From Sulfobacillus thermosulfidooxidans (GTDB lineage Bacteria > Bacillota > Sulfobacillia > Sulfobacillales > Sulfobacillaceae), in assembly GCF_001280565.1 (NCBI RefSeq), contig NZ_LGRO01000001.1:124001-188000 (forward strand): a stretch of DNA of 64,000 nucleotides, given 5' to 3'. Position 1 is the stretch's first letter, and every line of letters begins with the position of its first letter. A model generated the notes under the pieces. That model was not told where the DNA came from and made no database searches. It saw nothing but the letters and a program-made list of their open reading frames with translations. Of this stretch, positions 39,577-47,414 are shown piece after piece. The position numbers and the translations under genes are program-made.

Positions 39577-41151
39577 ATGACAGGAACCCTTTATATTGTT
39601 GGCATGGGGCCTGGTGATCTTCAGTTAATGACACCGATCGCGACACGAATTTTAGGGCAAGTTCATGTCGTGATTGGTTATCATGGTTACTTACAGCTAT
39701 TGAAGTCGGTTTTGGATCCACAGCGTCAAATCATTGTCGCAAGAGAGCTGTCACAAGAAGTTGACCGTGCAGCCATCGCTGTGCAATATGCCGTAGATGG
39801 ATATGATGTTGCGGTGGTGTCAAGTGGCGACGCGGGGATCTACGGGATGGCCGGTGTTATTTTTGAGTATTTAAGCCAACGTGATCCAATAAACCCGCCT
39901 CCCATCGAAATGATCCCAGGAATTTCTGCCGTGCAGGCGGCTGCAGCTCGTGTGGGTGCACCCCTTATGCATGATTTTGCGGTATTAAGTTTGAGTGATT
40001 TAATGACGCCGTGGAACACAATTAGACAGCGCCTTGAGCATGCAGCCCAGGGGGATTTTGTGATGGCTTTATATAATCCCAGGAGTGCTAAGCGTCAGCA
40101 TCAGATTGAAGAAGCCAGAGATATCTTTCTTCGCTACCGTAGTCCTAAAACGCCCGCAGCTATTGTCCGAAACGTTTCTCGGGCTGATGAATCGGTGGTT
40201 TTGACAGATTTGGAACATCTATTGACACATCCTATTGACATGTTTAGCCTTGTCCTCATTGGGAATTCGCAAACTTTCGTGTGGCAGGAGCGTCTCATTA
40301 CGCCACGGGGCTACTACTCCTCACCGGATCTTCGGGTTTTGATACTGGGCGGCACGATTGAGGGTCGACAAGTTGCCGAACGCCTTGCCGCTCGCCGGAT
40401 ACCCGTGACGCTGTCCTATCAGAATGCTCCGAGCTCCCATCATTGGCCCATTGGCGTCGATGTGCATTACGGCAGCTTTGATTATCACAGCTTAGTTGAA
40501 TTTATCCAGCAACACCGTGTGAACTATATTGTCGATGCGGCTCATCCTGATGCACAGATCATTCATCAACTTGCTAAGACAGTTAGTGAGACACTGCATG
40601 TTGATTATGTGAGATATGTCCGAACCTCATCACTTCCTGAGCATTCGTTGATTTCATTCGTAAAAAGCCATGAGGACGCAGCCAAGATTGCAGCGACGAT
40701 GTCTGGGACCGTTTTATTAATGGTTGGGAGCAAATTTCTTGATGTGTATGCGCAGTTCCTCTTGCCAAGACCCCAAGTGAATCCCGTGATCCGGATTTTG
40801 CCAAAATCATCATCTATTCACAAGGCGGAAACGCTAGGTTTCGCACCGCAGCAAATCATCGCCATGGTTGGTCCTTTTTCGCAGTCTGTGAATGGGGCAT
40901 TATATGATCAATTCCATCCTCAGCTAGTCGTTACCAAGGCGGGAAGTTATGATTTATCTGACAAAGTGCAGCCAGCATTAGACCGGGGAATTCCCGTAGT
41001 GGTCGTTCGCCGGGCACTTGAATTAGGCGAGTCTGAAGAGGTGGGGGAAGACCGGGTCTATTCATTAGATGCGTTGGAGCAGCGCATTTTGAGCAAAATG
41101 CTCGTGCAGCCTCCTCATACTCCTATCCCGACCGAAACTAAGAAAAGTTGA
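39577..41151 (+). CDS. Precorrin-3B C17-methyltransferase fused to precorrin-6A reductase (CbiH-CbiJ / CobJ-CobK)
   Basis: A 524-residue fusion. Residues 1-245 are the C17-methylase and ring-contraction enzyme, with YIVGMGPGDLQLMTP, VVSSGDAGIYGMAG and EMIPGISAVQAAAARVGAP. Residues about 250-520 are the NAD(P)H-dependent reductase, with VLILGGTIEGRQVAERL and the dinucleotide-binding Gly pattern, VDAAHPDAQ and the late segment VTKAGSYDLSDKVQPAL. ATG at 39577 follows AGGAGG; the longer frame from 39391 overlaps cbiX. The fusion joins steps that are not adjacent in the pathway. Confidence 0.92.
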   Translation: MTGTLYIVGMGPGDLQLMTPIATRILGQVHVVIGYHGYLQLLKSVLDPQRQIIVARELSQEVDRAAIAVQYAVDGYDVAVVSSGDAGIYGMAGVIFEYLSQRDPINPPPIEMIPGISAVQAAAARVGAPLMHDFAVLSLSDLMTPWNTIRQRLEHAAQGDFVMALYNPRSAKRQHQIEEARDIFLRYRSPKTPAAIVRNVSRADESVVLTDLEHLLTHPIDMFSLVLIGNSQTFVWQERLITPRGYYSSPDLRVLILGGTIEGRQVAERLAARRIPVTLSYQNAPSSHHWPIGVDVHYGSFDYHSLVEFIQQHRVNYIVDAAHPDAQIIHQLAKTVSETLHVDYVRYVRTSSLPEHSLISFVKSHEDAAKIAATMSGTVLLMVGSKFLDVYAQFLLPRPQVNPVIRILPKSSSIHKAETLGFAPQQIIAMVGPFSQSVNGALYDQFHPQLVVTKAGSYDLSDKVQPALDRGIPVVVVRRALELGESEEVGEDRVYSLDALEQRILSKMLVQPPHTPIPTETKKS

Positions 41152-41266
41152 CACGAATTAAAGGGGCGTGTAAATTCTTTTTCTCCTGTATAGTAACATG
41201 AGGGTGGTGTATAGGCCGTTCAGATCTTTTTGAGTTTGTATCGGACGGAACAGGAGGTAAAGCCTA

Positions 41267-42406
41267 GTGGACGACTTATATCTCGGGGCGATTTATGAGG
41301 ACGTTGATGTCGATGGCGTTAAAAAGCGTCTAAGGCAGGGCTTTACCACTGGCACATGTGCTGCAGCGGCAACACAAGGAGCTTTATGGTTGCTTGCAGG
41401 ACACGTCCTTCCTCCGGATTTGACTATCACGTTGCCTATTGGCAAAAGAGCGCATCTCCCGGTGTATTCTGCATCGGTTCATGGAGAGCGTGCGTATTGC
41501 ACGATTCAAAAAGATGGCGGAGATGATCCAGACGTTACACATGGGGCATTAATCACGGTGACAGTGCAAGGAAATTCCCTTCCTGGCATTGTTGTGGAGG
41601 GAGGTGAGGGGGTAGGACGTGTGACCAAACCGGGATTGGGTTTACGTCTTGGGTCTCCTGCGATTAACCGTATCCCACAAAAAATGATTTTGCATGAAGC
41701 CCAGCAGATGATGGAAACGGTATTCGATAAATCATGGTTTTCGTCATACGCCGGTCTTAAGATTTCGGTCGCAGTAGAAAATGGCGAAGACATTGCTAAA
41801 AATACATGCAATCCGCGCTTGGGCATTTTAGGTGGGATTTCCATTTTGGGCACAACCGGTTTGGTTCGGCCGTATTCATTGTCTTCGTGGAAAGCGTCCG
41901 TGGTGTTAGCGACCAAAGTGGCCTGCGAGAATCACGATCAAGTAGTTTTAGTTCCCGGAACCCGTTCGAAACAGTGGGCTGAGCAATATTTTACATCTTT
42001 TGCCCCTGAGTCTATCGTGGAGATAGGCCGCTTTCTGGGACATGCTTTACATGTTATTAATATCCGACCGAAGGTGGCACGCGTCATTTTTGCGGCCATG
42101 CCCGGGAAATTAACTAAAGTCGCGCTAGGCGCAATGGATCTTCATGCCTATGAATCTTCCGTGGACATAACGTGGTTACTGAACTTAGCGCAAGACAGCG
42201 GAGTGAAGCCTTCGGTTATGGAAGACATTAAGCAGTTAACCACGGCGGGAGGCATAGTCAATCGCGCACGCGATTATCCTCATTTTCTTAAGAAATTGAC
42301 ACTTTGCGCCCGGAATCAAATTCTCACAAAGGTGCGCGATGGTGTTGTCGTCGATGTGTATCTACTGGATGGTGACGGACATATTTTATCTTCCAGCGTC
42401 TCATAA
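41267..42406 (+). CDS. cbiD: Cobalt-precorrin-5B C1-methyltransferase (CbiD)
   Basis: The C1-methylase of the early-cobalt pathway. The 379 residues have the hallmark RQGFTTGTCAAAATQGAL, GDDPDVTHGALI, GEGVGRVTKPGLGL and LGILGGISILGTTGLVRP. GTG at 41267 follows GGAGGT about ten bases away. It is separated from cbiH-cbiJ by 115 bases with a TATAGT-like box at about 41190, so it may have its own promoter, but no second riboswitch is present. It is the last corrin gene of the block. Confidence 0.94.
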   Translation: MDDLYLGAIYEDVDVDGVKKRLRQGFTTGTCAAAATQGALWLLAGHVLPPDLTITLPIGKRAHLPVYSASVHGERAYCTIQKDGGDDPDVTHGALITVTVQGNSLPGIVVEGGEGVGRVTKPGLGLRLGSPAINRIPQKMILHEAQQMMETVFDKSWFSSYAGLKISVAVENGEDIAKNTCNPRLGILGGISILGTTGLVRPYSLSSWKASVVLATKVACENHDQVVLVPGTRSKQWAEQYFTSFAPESIVEIGRFLGHALHVINIRPKVARVIFAAMPGKLTKVALGAMDLHAYESSVDITWLLNLAQDSGVKPSVMEDIKQLTTAGGIVNRARDYPHFLKKLTLCARNQILTKVRDGVVVDVYLLDGDGHILSSSVS

Positions 42407-42511
42407 TCTCCCTTAAGTTCCCTGTCCCATGTGTCTTAGTCTGACAGGATATATGGAATAAACCTTCGTTATGCTGAATGCTGAAAACACATGACGGAGG
42501 AGTGTAAAGGC

Positions 42512-43729
42512 ATGAACCAGTACTCATGGAAACCTACAGATGCGAGCCGGTCATCATCGACAGTCTGGGAAACGCATGCTCAGGAAGAAGCCACCTCAAT
42601 GGGAGTGCGTGTAGACCGCTGGCAGCAAGCCATACAATCCCGGTATCCGGAATTGCTGAGACATTTGGTCTGGGACCGCGAACGGCTGAGGAAATTGGAA
42701 GATGCCATTAATCAGGTGATTGCCGAAGAGGGATTGGACATTGCGTCCATGACCCTGTATCGCCGTTCACTGCTAAATCGGCTTACAGGATTAGGCCCCT
42801 TGGATACATTGTTAACTGACGATCGGGTGACCGAAATTATGGTCAATGGACCGGAAGAGATTTTTTGTGAACGTGCGGGGCATATTGAACAGGTCGACCA
42901 AAAATTTCTCAGTCAAGAAGATATTACGCTTTTGGCCCAACGCTTAGCGAGTCGTGCGGGCCGGGTATTGAACACGGAATCTCCAGTGTGTGATGCGCAA
43001 TTGGTGGATGGATCCCGAATTCACTGTGTGCTTCCTCCTATATCGGAACAAGTAGCCATAACTATTCGCCGAGCGCGTCATAAACCTTTAACGTTAGATG
43101 ATTATTTGTTAGGGGGAACATTAACTGCAGAAATATGGGAGGAACTGGCGACCTTTATTCGGGAACGCCGCAACATTGTGGTGGCGGGAGGGGCTGGTTC
43201 TGGAAAAACATCGTTGTTACGCCTTCTCACGTCTGTCGTGGATGATAGGGAACGCTTAATTACTATTGAAGACGTGCGGGAACTGAACCTCCGCCATGCC
43301 AATACGGTAAGTTTGGAAGCGCACCGAAATTATTCCATTCATGATTTGATGATTAACGCATTGCGTATGCGTCCTGACCGCATTATTGTAGGAGAAGTAC
43401 GCGGTGAGGAAGCCATGGAACTCATTGAAGCGATGTCAACAGGACATCCCGGGAGCTTGTCTACTGTGCACAGTCAGTCGGGTGGCGTGGCTACGATTTT
43501 TCGCCTAGCTCGCATGTGTTCAAGACGTCAATTAGGTATCCCGTTTGATCAGTTAGTGCAGCAGATTCGAGAAACTTTAGACGTGATCATTTATGTTCGC
43601 CGTTACCCGGATGGTGTTCGCCGTGTGGAATCCATTCAACAACCGCTTCAAGATACTATGAATATTATTTGGCAATATCAACAAGGACCGCAACCCGGAT
43701 TCGTTAAGGTAGGGGCATTTGATGCATAG
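42512..43729 (+). CDS. CpaF/TadA-type secretion ATPase
   Basis: A hexameric ATPase that powers Tad/type II/IV pilus assembly. The 405 residues show the N-terminal domain GPLDTLLTDDRVTEIMVNGP, Walker A GGAGSGKTSLL, the Asp box LITIEDVRELNL, Walker B IIVGEVRGEEAMELIEA and the His box STGHPGSLSTVHS. ATG at 42512 follows GGAGG eleven bases upstream; an in-frame ATG at 42491 precedes that site. It starts the tadA-tadB-tadC unit, whose usual upstream partners, CpaB- and CpaE-like genes, lie 21 kb away. Confidence 0.93.
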   Translation: MNQYSWKPTDASRSSSTVWETHAQEEATSMGVRVDRWQQAIQSRYPELLRHLVWDRERLRKLEDAINQVIAEEGLDIASMTLYRRSLLNRLTGLGPLDTLLTDDRVTEIMVNGPEEIFCERAGHIEQVDQKFLSQEDITLLAQRLASRAGRVLNTESPVCDAQLVDGSRIHCVLPPISEQVAITIRRARHKPLTLDDYLLGGTLTAEIWEELATFIRERRNIVVAGGAGSGKTSLLRLLTSVVDDRERLITIEDVRELNLRHANTVSLEAHRNYSIHDLMINALRMRPDRIIVGEVRGEEAMELIEAMSTGHPGSLSTVHSQSGGVATIFRLARMCSRRQLGIPFDQLVQQIRETLDVIIYVRRYPDGVRRVESIQQPLQDTMNIIWQYQQGPQPGFVKVGAFDA

Positions 43730-44429
43730 TTCTATTCTATTGAGTGCCGGGTTGTTGGGTCTTAGTATCACAGGCTTTTTATCCTCCTATCGACCGGTTT
43801 TGCTATCCATAGGTAGTCTTATATCCTTAATACTTCCCAATCATATTGTGGCAGTATCCACCTTGTTAATGCTTTGGGGATTAGATACATTTTGGACAAG
43901 TCGTCTCAGCCGTCGGCGACAAGAATTGAATGAACAGGAAACTGAACTGTTCTTGCGACGTCTCAACCGCATGTTAAAAGCGCGGGGAAGTTTGGCCTAT
44001 GCTTTAGATGACCTGGGACGGGCGGATTCGCGAATTCATCTATATGCGGAGCCGGATCGTGTGCTCGACGAATTGTCATTACAGTGGTCGACCGATGCAA
44101 TACGGGTTGTGGCGAGTTCTGCTAAATGGGCCGATCGTTATGGAGGATCCTTAGAGAACATTGTAGAACATGTGATAAAACACATGGCGCTCACGCGACG
44201 GTGGCGTTTTCAACGACGGTTGGAAGAAATGACGTTAGAATCAACAGTTGTCATCCTCACGCTGGCTCCTTATGCCGTTCTTCTCTTATTGAAAATTGCT
44301 ATTCCGACATTTTATGAAGTATTCATCGCGACGGGATTAGGACATGTCATGCTGATCTTATCCGGGCTCATTAGTTTTTTGGTGTTACACATTTTTGCTT
44401 GGCATATTCGCAACGAGGTGCGACAATGA
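43722..44429 (+). CDS. TadB-like inner-membrane platform protein (type II secretion F family)
   Basis: A 235-residue protein with two hydrophobic N-terminal segments, a central cytoplasmic domain (LNRMLKARGSLAYALDDLGR) and two C-terminal helices, the layout of TadB/PilC-type platform proteins. It overlaps the cpaF gene by eight bases and the TadC-like gene by four. It should form the membrane platform for pilin extraction with TadC. ATG 43722 is preferred over TTG 43719. Confidence 0.8.
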   Translation: MHSSILLSAGLLGLSITGFLSSYRPVLLSIGSLISLILPNHIVAVSTLLMLWGLDTFWTSRLSRRRQELNEQETELFLRRLNRMLKARGSLAYALDDLGRADSRIHLYAEPDRVLDELSLQWSTDAIRVVASSAKWADRYGGSLENIVEHVIKHMALTRRWRFQRRLEEMTLESTVVILTLAPYAVLLLLKIAIPTFYEVFIATGLGHVMLILSGLISFLVLHIFAWHIRNEVRQ

Positions 44430-45088
44430 CCGCGATGATTTCGGCTTTATTCTTAGGAATTGTGACCATGGTGTGGTATTCGCGCACATTGCGGTGGACA
44501 TCACTGATATGGGTGGCTGTCGGTTTGTTTGTCCCATGGTTATGGCACCCGACTATCGCTGGTGCGATGTTACTCACGGTGATAAGCCTATTAGGTGTCT
44601 TGGGCGGACGGAAGGCACCTCTAAGCCGGAAAATGATACGCCAAAAGCGTTGGAACCTTGTCCGATTCTGGCGGACTACGGCGTTTTTCTTAACGGCAGG
44701 AATGACTTTTTGGCAAGCGGTTGACCAAGCTGTGTTAGCGGTTCCAGAAGTGGCTTTCGATATTCGTTACTTGGCGAAATTGATTGGAGCACAGCGATCG
44801 GATTCATCTGCTCTTCTGACGTTTCGGACCCAATATCCGGGACCGGAAGGAGATTTGGTAGCTACGATGATGGCCTACGGTTATCAAAATGGTATTCAAG
44901 CTGAAGATGCGATTTCTCAAGCATGGGATATGGAAGAACAACTCGCATTGGAAGAAGCCCTACAAAAGCAATCAGATCCCTTATGGTTGACGCTTTTGCC
45001 CGCGCTATTGCTTCTCAATGTGCTGATGATGTTTGTTGGTCCGATGATTTTAATGGCTATAAAAAATTGGTCAGTCTTAGCTCATTAA
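44426..45088 (+). CDS. TadC-like inner-membrane platform protein
   Basis: A 220-residue partner of TadB with three hydrophobic N-terminal segments, a cytoplasmic segment (FFLTAGMTFWQAVDQAVLAV) and a C-terminal helix (LLPALLLLNVLMMFVGPMIL). The segment TMMAYGYQNGIQAEDAISQA resembles the GF-type platform repeats. ATG at 44426 overlaps the preceding stop. No pilin, prepilin peptidase or secretin gene follows, so the pilin subunits must come from elsewhere, perhaps the VirB2-like protein at 16 kb. Confidence 0.75.
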   Translation: MTAMISALFLGIVTMVWYSRTLRWTSLIWVAVGLFVPWLWHPTIAGAMLLTVISLLGVLGGRKAPLSRKMIRQKRWNLVRFWRTTAFFLTAGMTFWQAVDQAVLAVPEVAFDIRYLAKLIGAQRSDSSALLTFRTQYPGPEGDLVATMMAYGYQNGIQAEDAISQAWDMEEQLALEEALQKQSDPLWLTLLPALLLLNVLMMFVGPMILMAIKNWSVLAH

Positions 45089-45170
45089 GATCATTCAAAG
45101 TCCATATACCCGTTGATGGGGACGGCTTCTCGGAAGTCAAAATTGAAAAACACTGGGAAAATTCCAACCT

Positions 45171-45220
45171 TAAGAGACAACAAGAGACAACAAGAGACAA
45201 CAAGAGACAACAAGAGCAAA
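45171..45220 (+). repeat. Tandem repeat of a 10 bp unit, about five copies
   Basis: Five consecutive units of CAAGAGACAA, the first with T for C and the last ending AGCAAA, lie in the space between tadC and the methyltransferase gene. No gene is needed to explain them. The repeat is in a 270-base gap that holds no other clear signal. Confidence 0.9.
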
Positions 45221-45359
45221 CATCCGTGAATGTCATGAACTCTTTCATAGAGACTTCATGGTCTTCTCATTTCACTCGTCATGGTGGTGACCGTGCACGT
45301 TTTACCGGTACCAACGTATGTGTAAAGAACACGTCGAGGAATCGGTCTTGGAAAGGGGA

Positions 45360-46328
45360 ATGACATTGATAGCGGAATGGGCATTAATGGAACAAGAATT
45401 TTACATTGATGCGGTCTTGTATGCCGCGGTTGCATCCGGACTCTACCAGGCTTTACAGGATGGTGCCAGATACGAGGATTTAGACAGACTGCAGGGCCAT
45501 CTCACAATCTCTTGGCAATCCTTGTTTTCAATTCTCAACAATTTAGGCTATGTCCGGAAATTGGCAGATAAATGGTATTGGGTCGGCACATCAGGGCATG
45601 CACGCCGGATCCATCGTATGGATACGATGAGACGATGGCTTAACTTGGCGAGTCATGATTCACATCCGGCAATCACATCGTGTATTCAATCCTCAGAAAA
45701 TGACCGTTTGCGAGAGTCGAGCTGGCCAATCAATATGTATGTTTTGAAGTATGTGCCGATATCCAATCCCATGAGGTGGATGGACGTTGGCGGCGGCAGT
45801 GGGACATTAGCAGAGACTTTAGCCAATTCCGGGGTCGAAGTGACGATGGCCGATACGCCTGATACCATTGCGCGCGTTGCCAAGCACTTAAAACATCCCC
45901 ATATTACCTTATGGGCCGGAGATATTGTCCAGTCTTTGCCGAATGGCACATTTGATGTCATTAGTCTGATTCGGTTGATTGAAAATTTTTCGGTTGAAAC
46001 AACCTTAACGCTTTTGAAGCGGTTAAGGCACGCTAGCCATAAATCCACCCGGATGGTGTTGGTGACCACCGACGCTGATTTAGATCTCTGGGCCCAGTTA
46101 TTTAGCATTGAAGTACAGATGACGACTCATCACGGACGATTATATTCTTTGCGTCTATTGAAAATCCTGGCTACTAAAGCATGTTGGCGCATTAAACAAG
46201 TTCATCAGGTTGATTCATTCCGTATTACGATTTTGGAGCCTGTTCCTGTGCCCAATCTGTCCCGTAGAAGACGTGCCATATCAGCGCGCTCAAAAATCCT
46301 ATCCACCAAAGTCCCGCAATTACTGTAA
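45360..46328 (+). CDS. SAM-dependent methyltransferase, O-methyltransferase-like
   Basis: A 322-residue protein. The N-terminal 90 residues look like a winged-helix dimerisation domain (YIDAVLYAAVASGLYQAL), as in plant- and antibiotic-type O-methyltransferases. The catalytic part has the SAM motif WMDVGGGSGTLAETLANSG and then ITLWAGDIVQSLP. ATG at 45360 follows AAAGGGGA. The last 35 residues are basic and lie on the strand opposite the MFS gene, overlapping it by 104 bases; the true end may have been extended by loss of an earlier stop. Substrate unknown. Confidence 0.75.
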   Translation: MTLIAEWALMEQEFYIDAVLYAAVASGLYQALQDGARYEDLDRLQGHLTISWQSLFSILNNLGYVRKLADKWYWVGTSGHARRIHRMDTMRRWLNLASHDSHPAITSCIQSSENDRLRESSWPINMYVLKYVPISNPMRWMDVGGGSGTLAETLANSGVEVTMADTPDTIARVAKHLKHPHITLWAGDIVQSLPNGTFDVISLIRLIENFSVETTLTLLKRLRHASHKSTRMVLVTTDADLDLWAQLFSIEVQMTTHHGRLYSLRLLKILATKACWRIKQVHQVDSFRITILEPVPVPNLSRRRRAISARSKILSTKVPQLL

Positions 46329-47385
46329 GAAAGATATTCAGCGCTTGGCGGTTTAAAGCCCAAAGAATCAAGGTATAGCCGCTGAGACCGATGATGCGAG
46401 AAATCGCGGTAAAGCGGCTCCGGTAAAAATCGGGCCAATGGGCAGATTTAAATGTGTCCTCTCCGAGATAACTCAAAGACGTTCCCGCGCTTAATGTGAT
46501 GATGACAAACCAAAAGAGCCCACCCTTCGGATAAGGGTGAAGACGTAGGACGGTAGCAGACACAGCAGATAATAGATAGGCATAGACGAGAAACCGGTTT
46601 ACGGGCCATTTGGCCACTACCGGTGCGCTTAGGCCAATCACCACCGCAGTACCTGTACTGATTAGGAGGAAGACAGGAAAAATGTGCGGGAAAAAGACCG
46701 TGCCAAAAGCATACGTCAATAATGAAAAGCCTGACGTGTTGGTGAGAGAAAACGCGGATGACACCAGCAAACGAGGGAAAAATTTGACCCATTGTGCATA
46801 GGTAATGCTTTGACCTCGGTGACGCTTCCACGCGGCGGACTCAACGAGTTGTGATCTCACGATCCAAGAGAGTACGGACAACAAAAGTGGCACAATGGCC
46901 ACCGCATTTTGACGGAAAGACGCCGGTAATTTGGGCGCAATCCAGGTATAAATAGCTAGCACAAATCCCCCCAAATTGACGAAATTGAGCTCCGTGTATA
47001 GTGCCTGGACGCGTAAGCCGGGCGTGATTAATTCTTGGGCGTAAGTTAACAGCGTATTACTTTCTATTCCCCCAGCAATTAAGAGGAGGGAAGATCCGAT
47101 TAAAAGGCCGATGATATGGGGACGCCATAAAATTAGTAAAGATCCGCTGAAATACAGCACAGGTGTTCCCATTAATAATTTTAAGCGGCCCAGATAGTCG
47201 GCTAACACGCCTCCTAGGCCAATACCCAATGCGAGAAGAAGTGGGCCCCAAGCTAAAAGAAGGACGGTGTGGCTTTTAAGCCACACCGCTTGAGAGGCGG
47301 CCACACCGTAAATATACGAATTGAGAAAAAGACCAAGGGATAATGCCCAAAACGGCGTCGACTGCCAAAGTTTTGACTGTGTCAT
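46225..47385 (-). CDS. MFS transporter
   Basis: A 386-residue membrane protein with about 11-12 hydrophobic segments and the MFS loop GLGGVLADYLGRLKLLMG between segments 2 and 3. It follows the sulfhydrylase gene by only 29 bases on the same strand, so it shares the SAM riboswitch; a role in moving methionine or a related sulfur compound is inferred. No strong ribosome site precedes the ATG at 47385. Its last 104 bases are antisense to the methyltransferase gene. Confidence 0.82.
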   Translation of the reverse strand: MTQSKLWQSTPFWALSLGLFLNSYIYGVAASQAVWLKSHTVLLLAWGPLLLALGIGLGGVLADYLGRLKLLMGTPVLYFSGSLLILWRPHIIGLLIGSSLLLIAGGIESNTLLTYAQELITPGLRVQALYTELNFVNLGGFVLAIYTWIAPKLPASFRQNAVAIVPLLLSVLSWIVRSQLVESAAWKRHRGQSITYAQWVKFFPRLLVSSAFSLTNTSGFSLLTYAFGTVFFPHIFPVFLLISTGTAVVIGLSAPVVAKWPVNRFLVYAYLLSAVSATVLRLHPYPKGGLFWFVIITLSAGTSLSYLGEDTFKSAHWPDFYRSRFTAISRIIGLSGYTLILWALNRQALNIFLTVIAGLWWIGFLSALIWHVFYGTDWAQEQAPKS

Positions 47386-47414
47386 GCCGTTATTCTCGTG
47401 CCGAAGTTTACAAC

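Noticed and set aside
41152-41266. Second cobalamin riboswitch before cbiD
   Set aside because: No B12 box or AGAATAGGGAA core in the 115-base gap.
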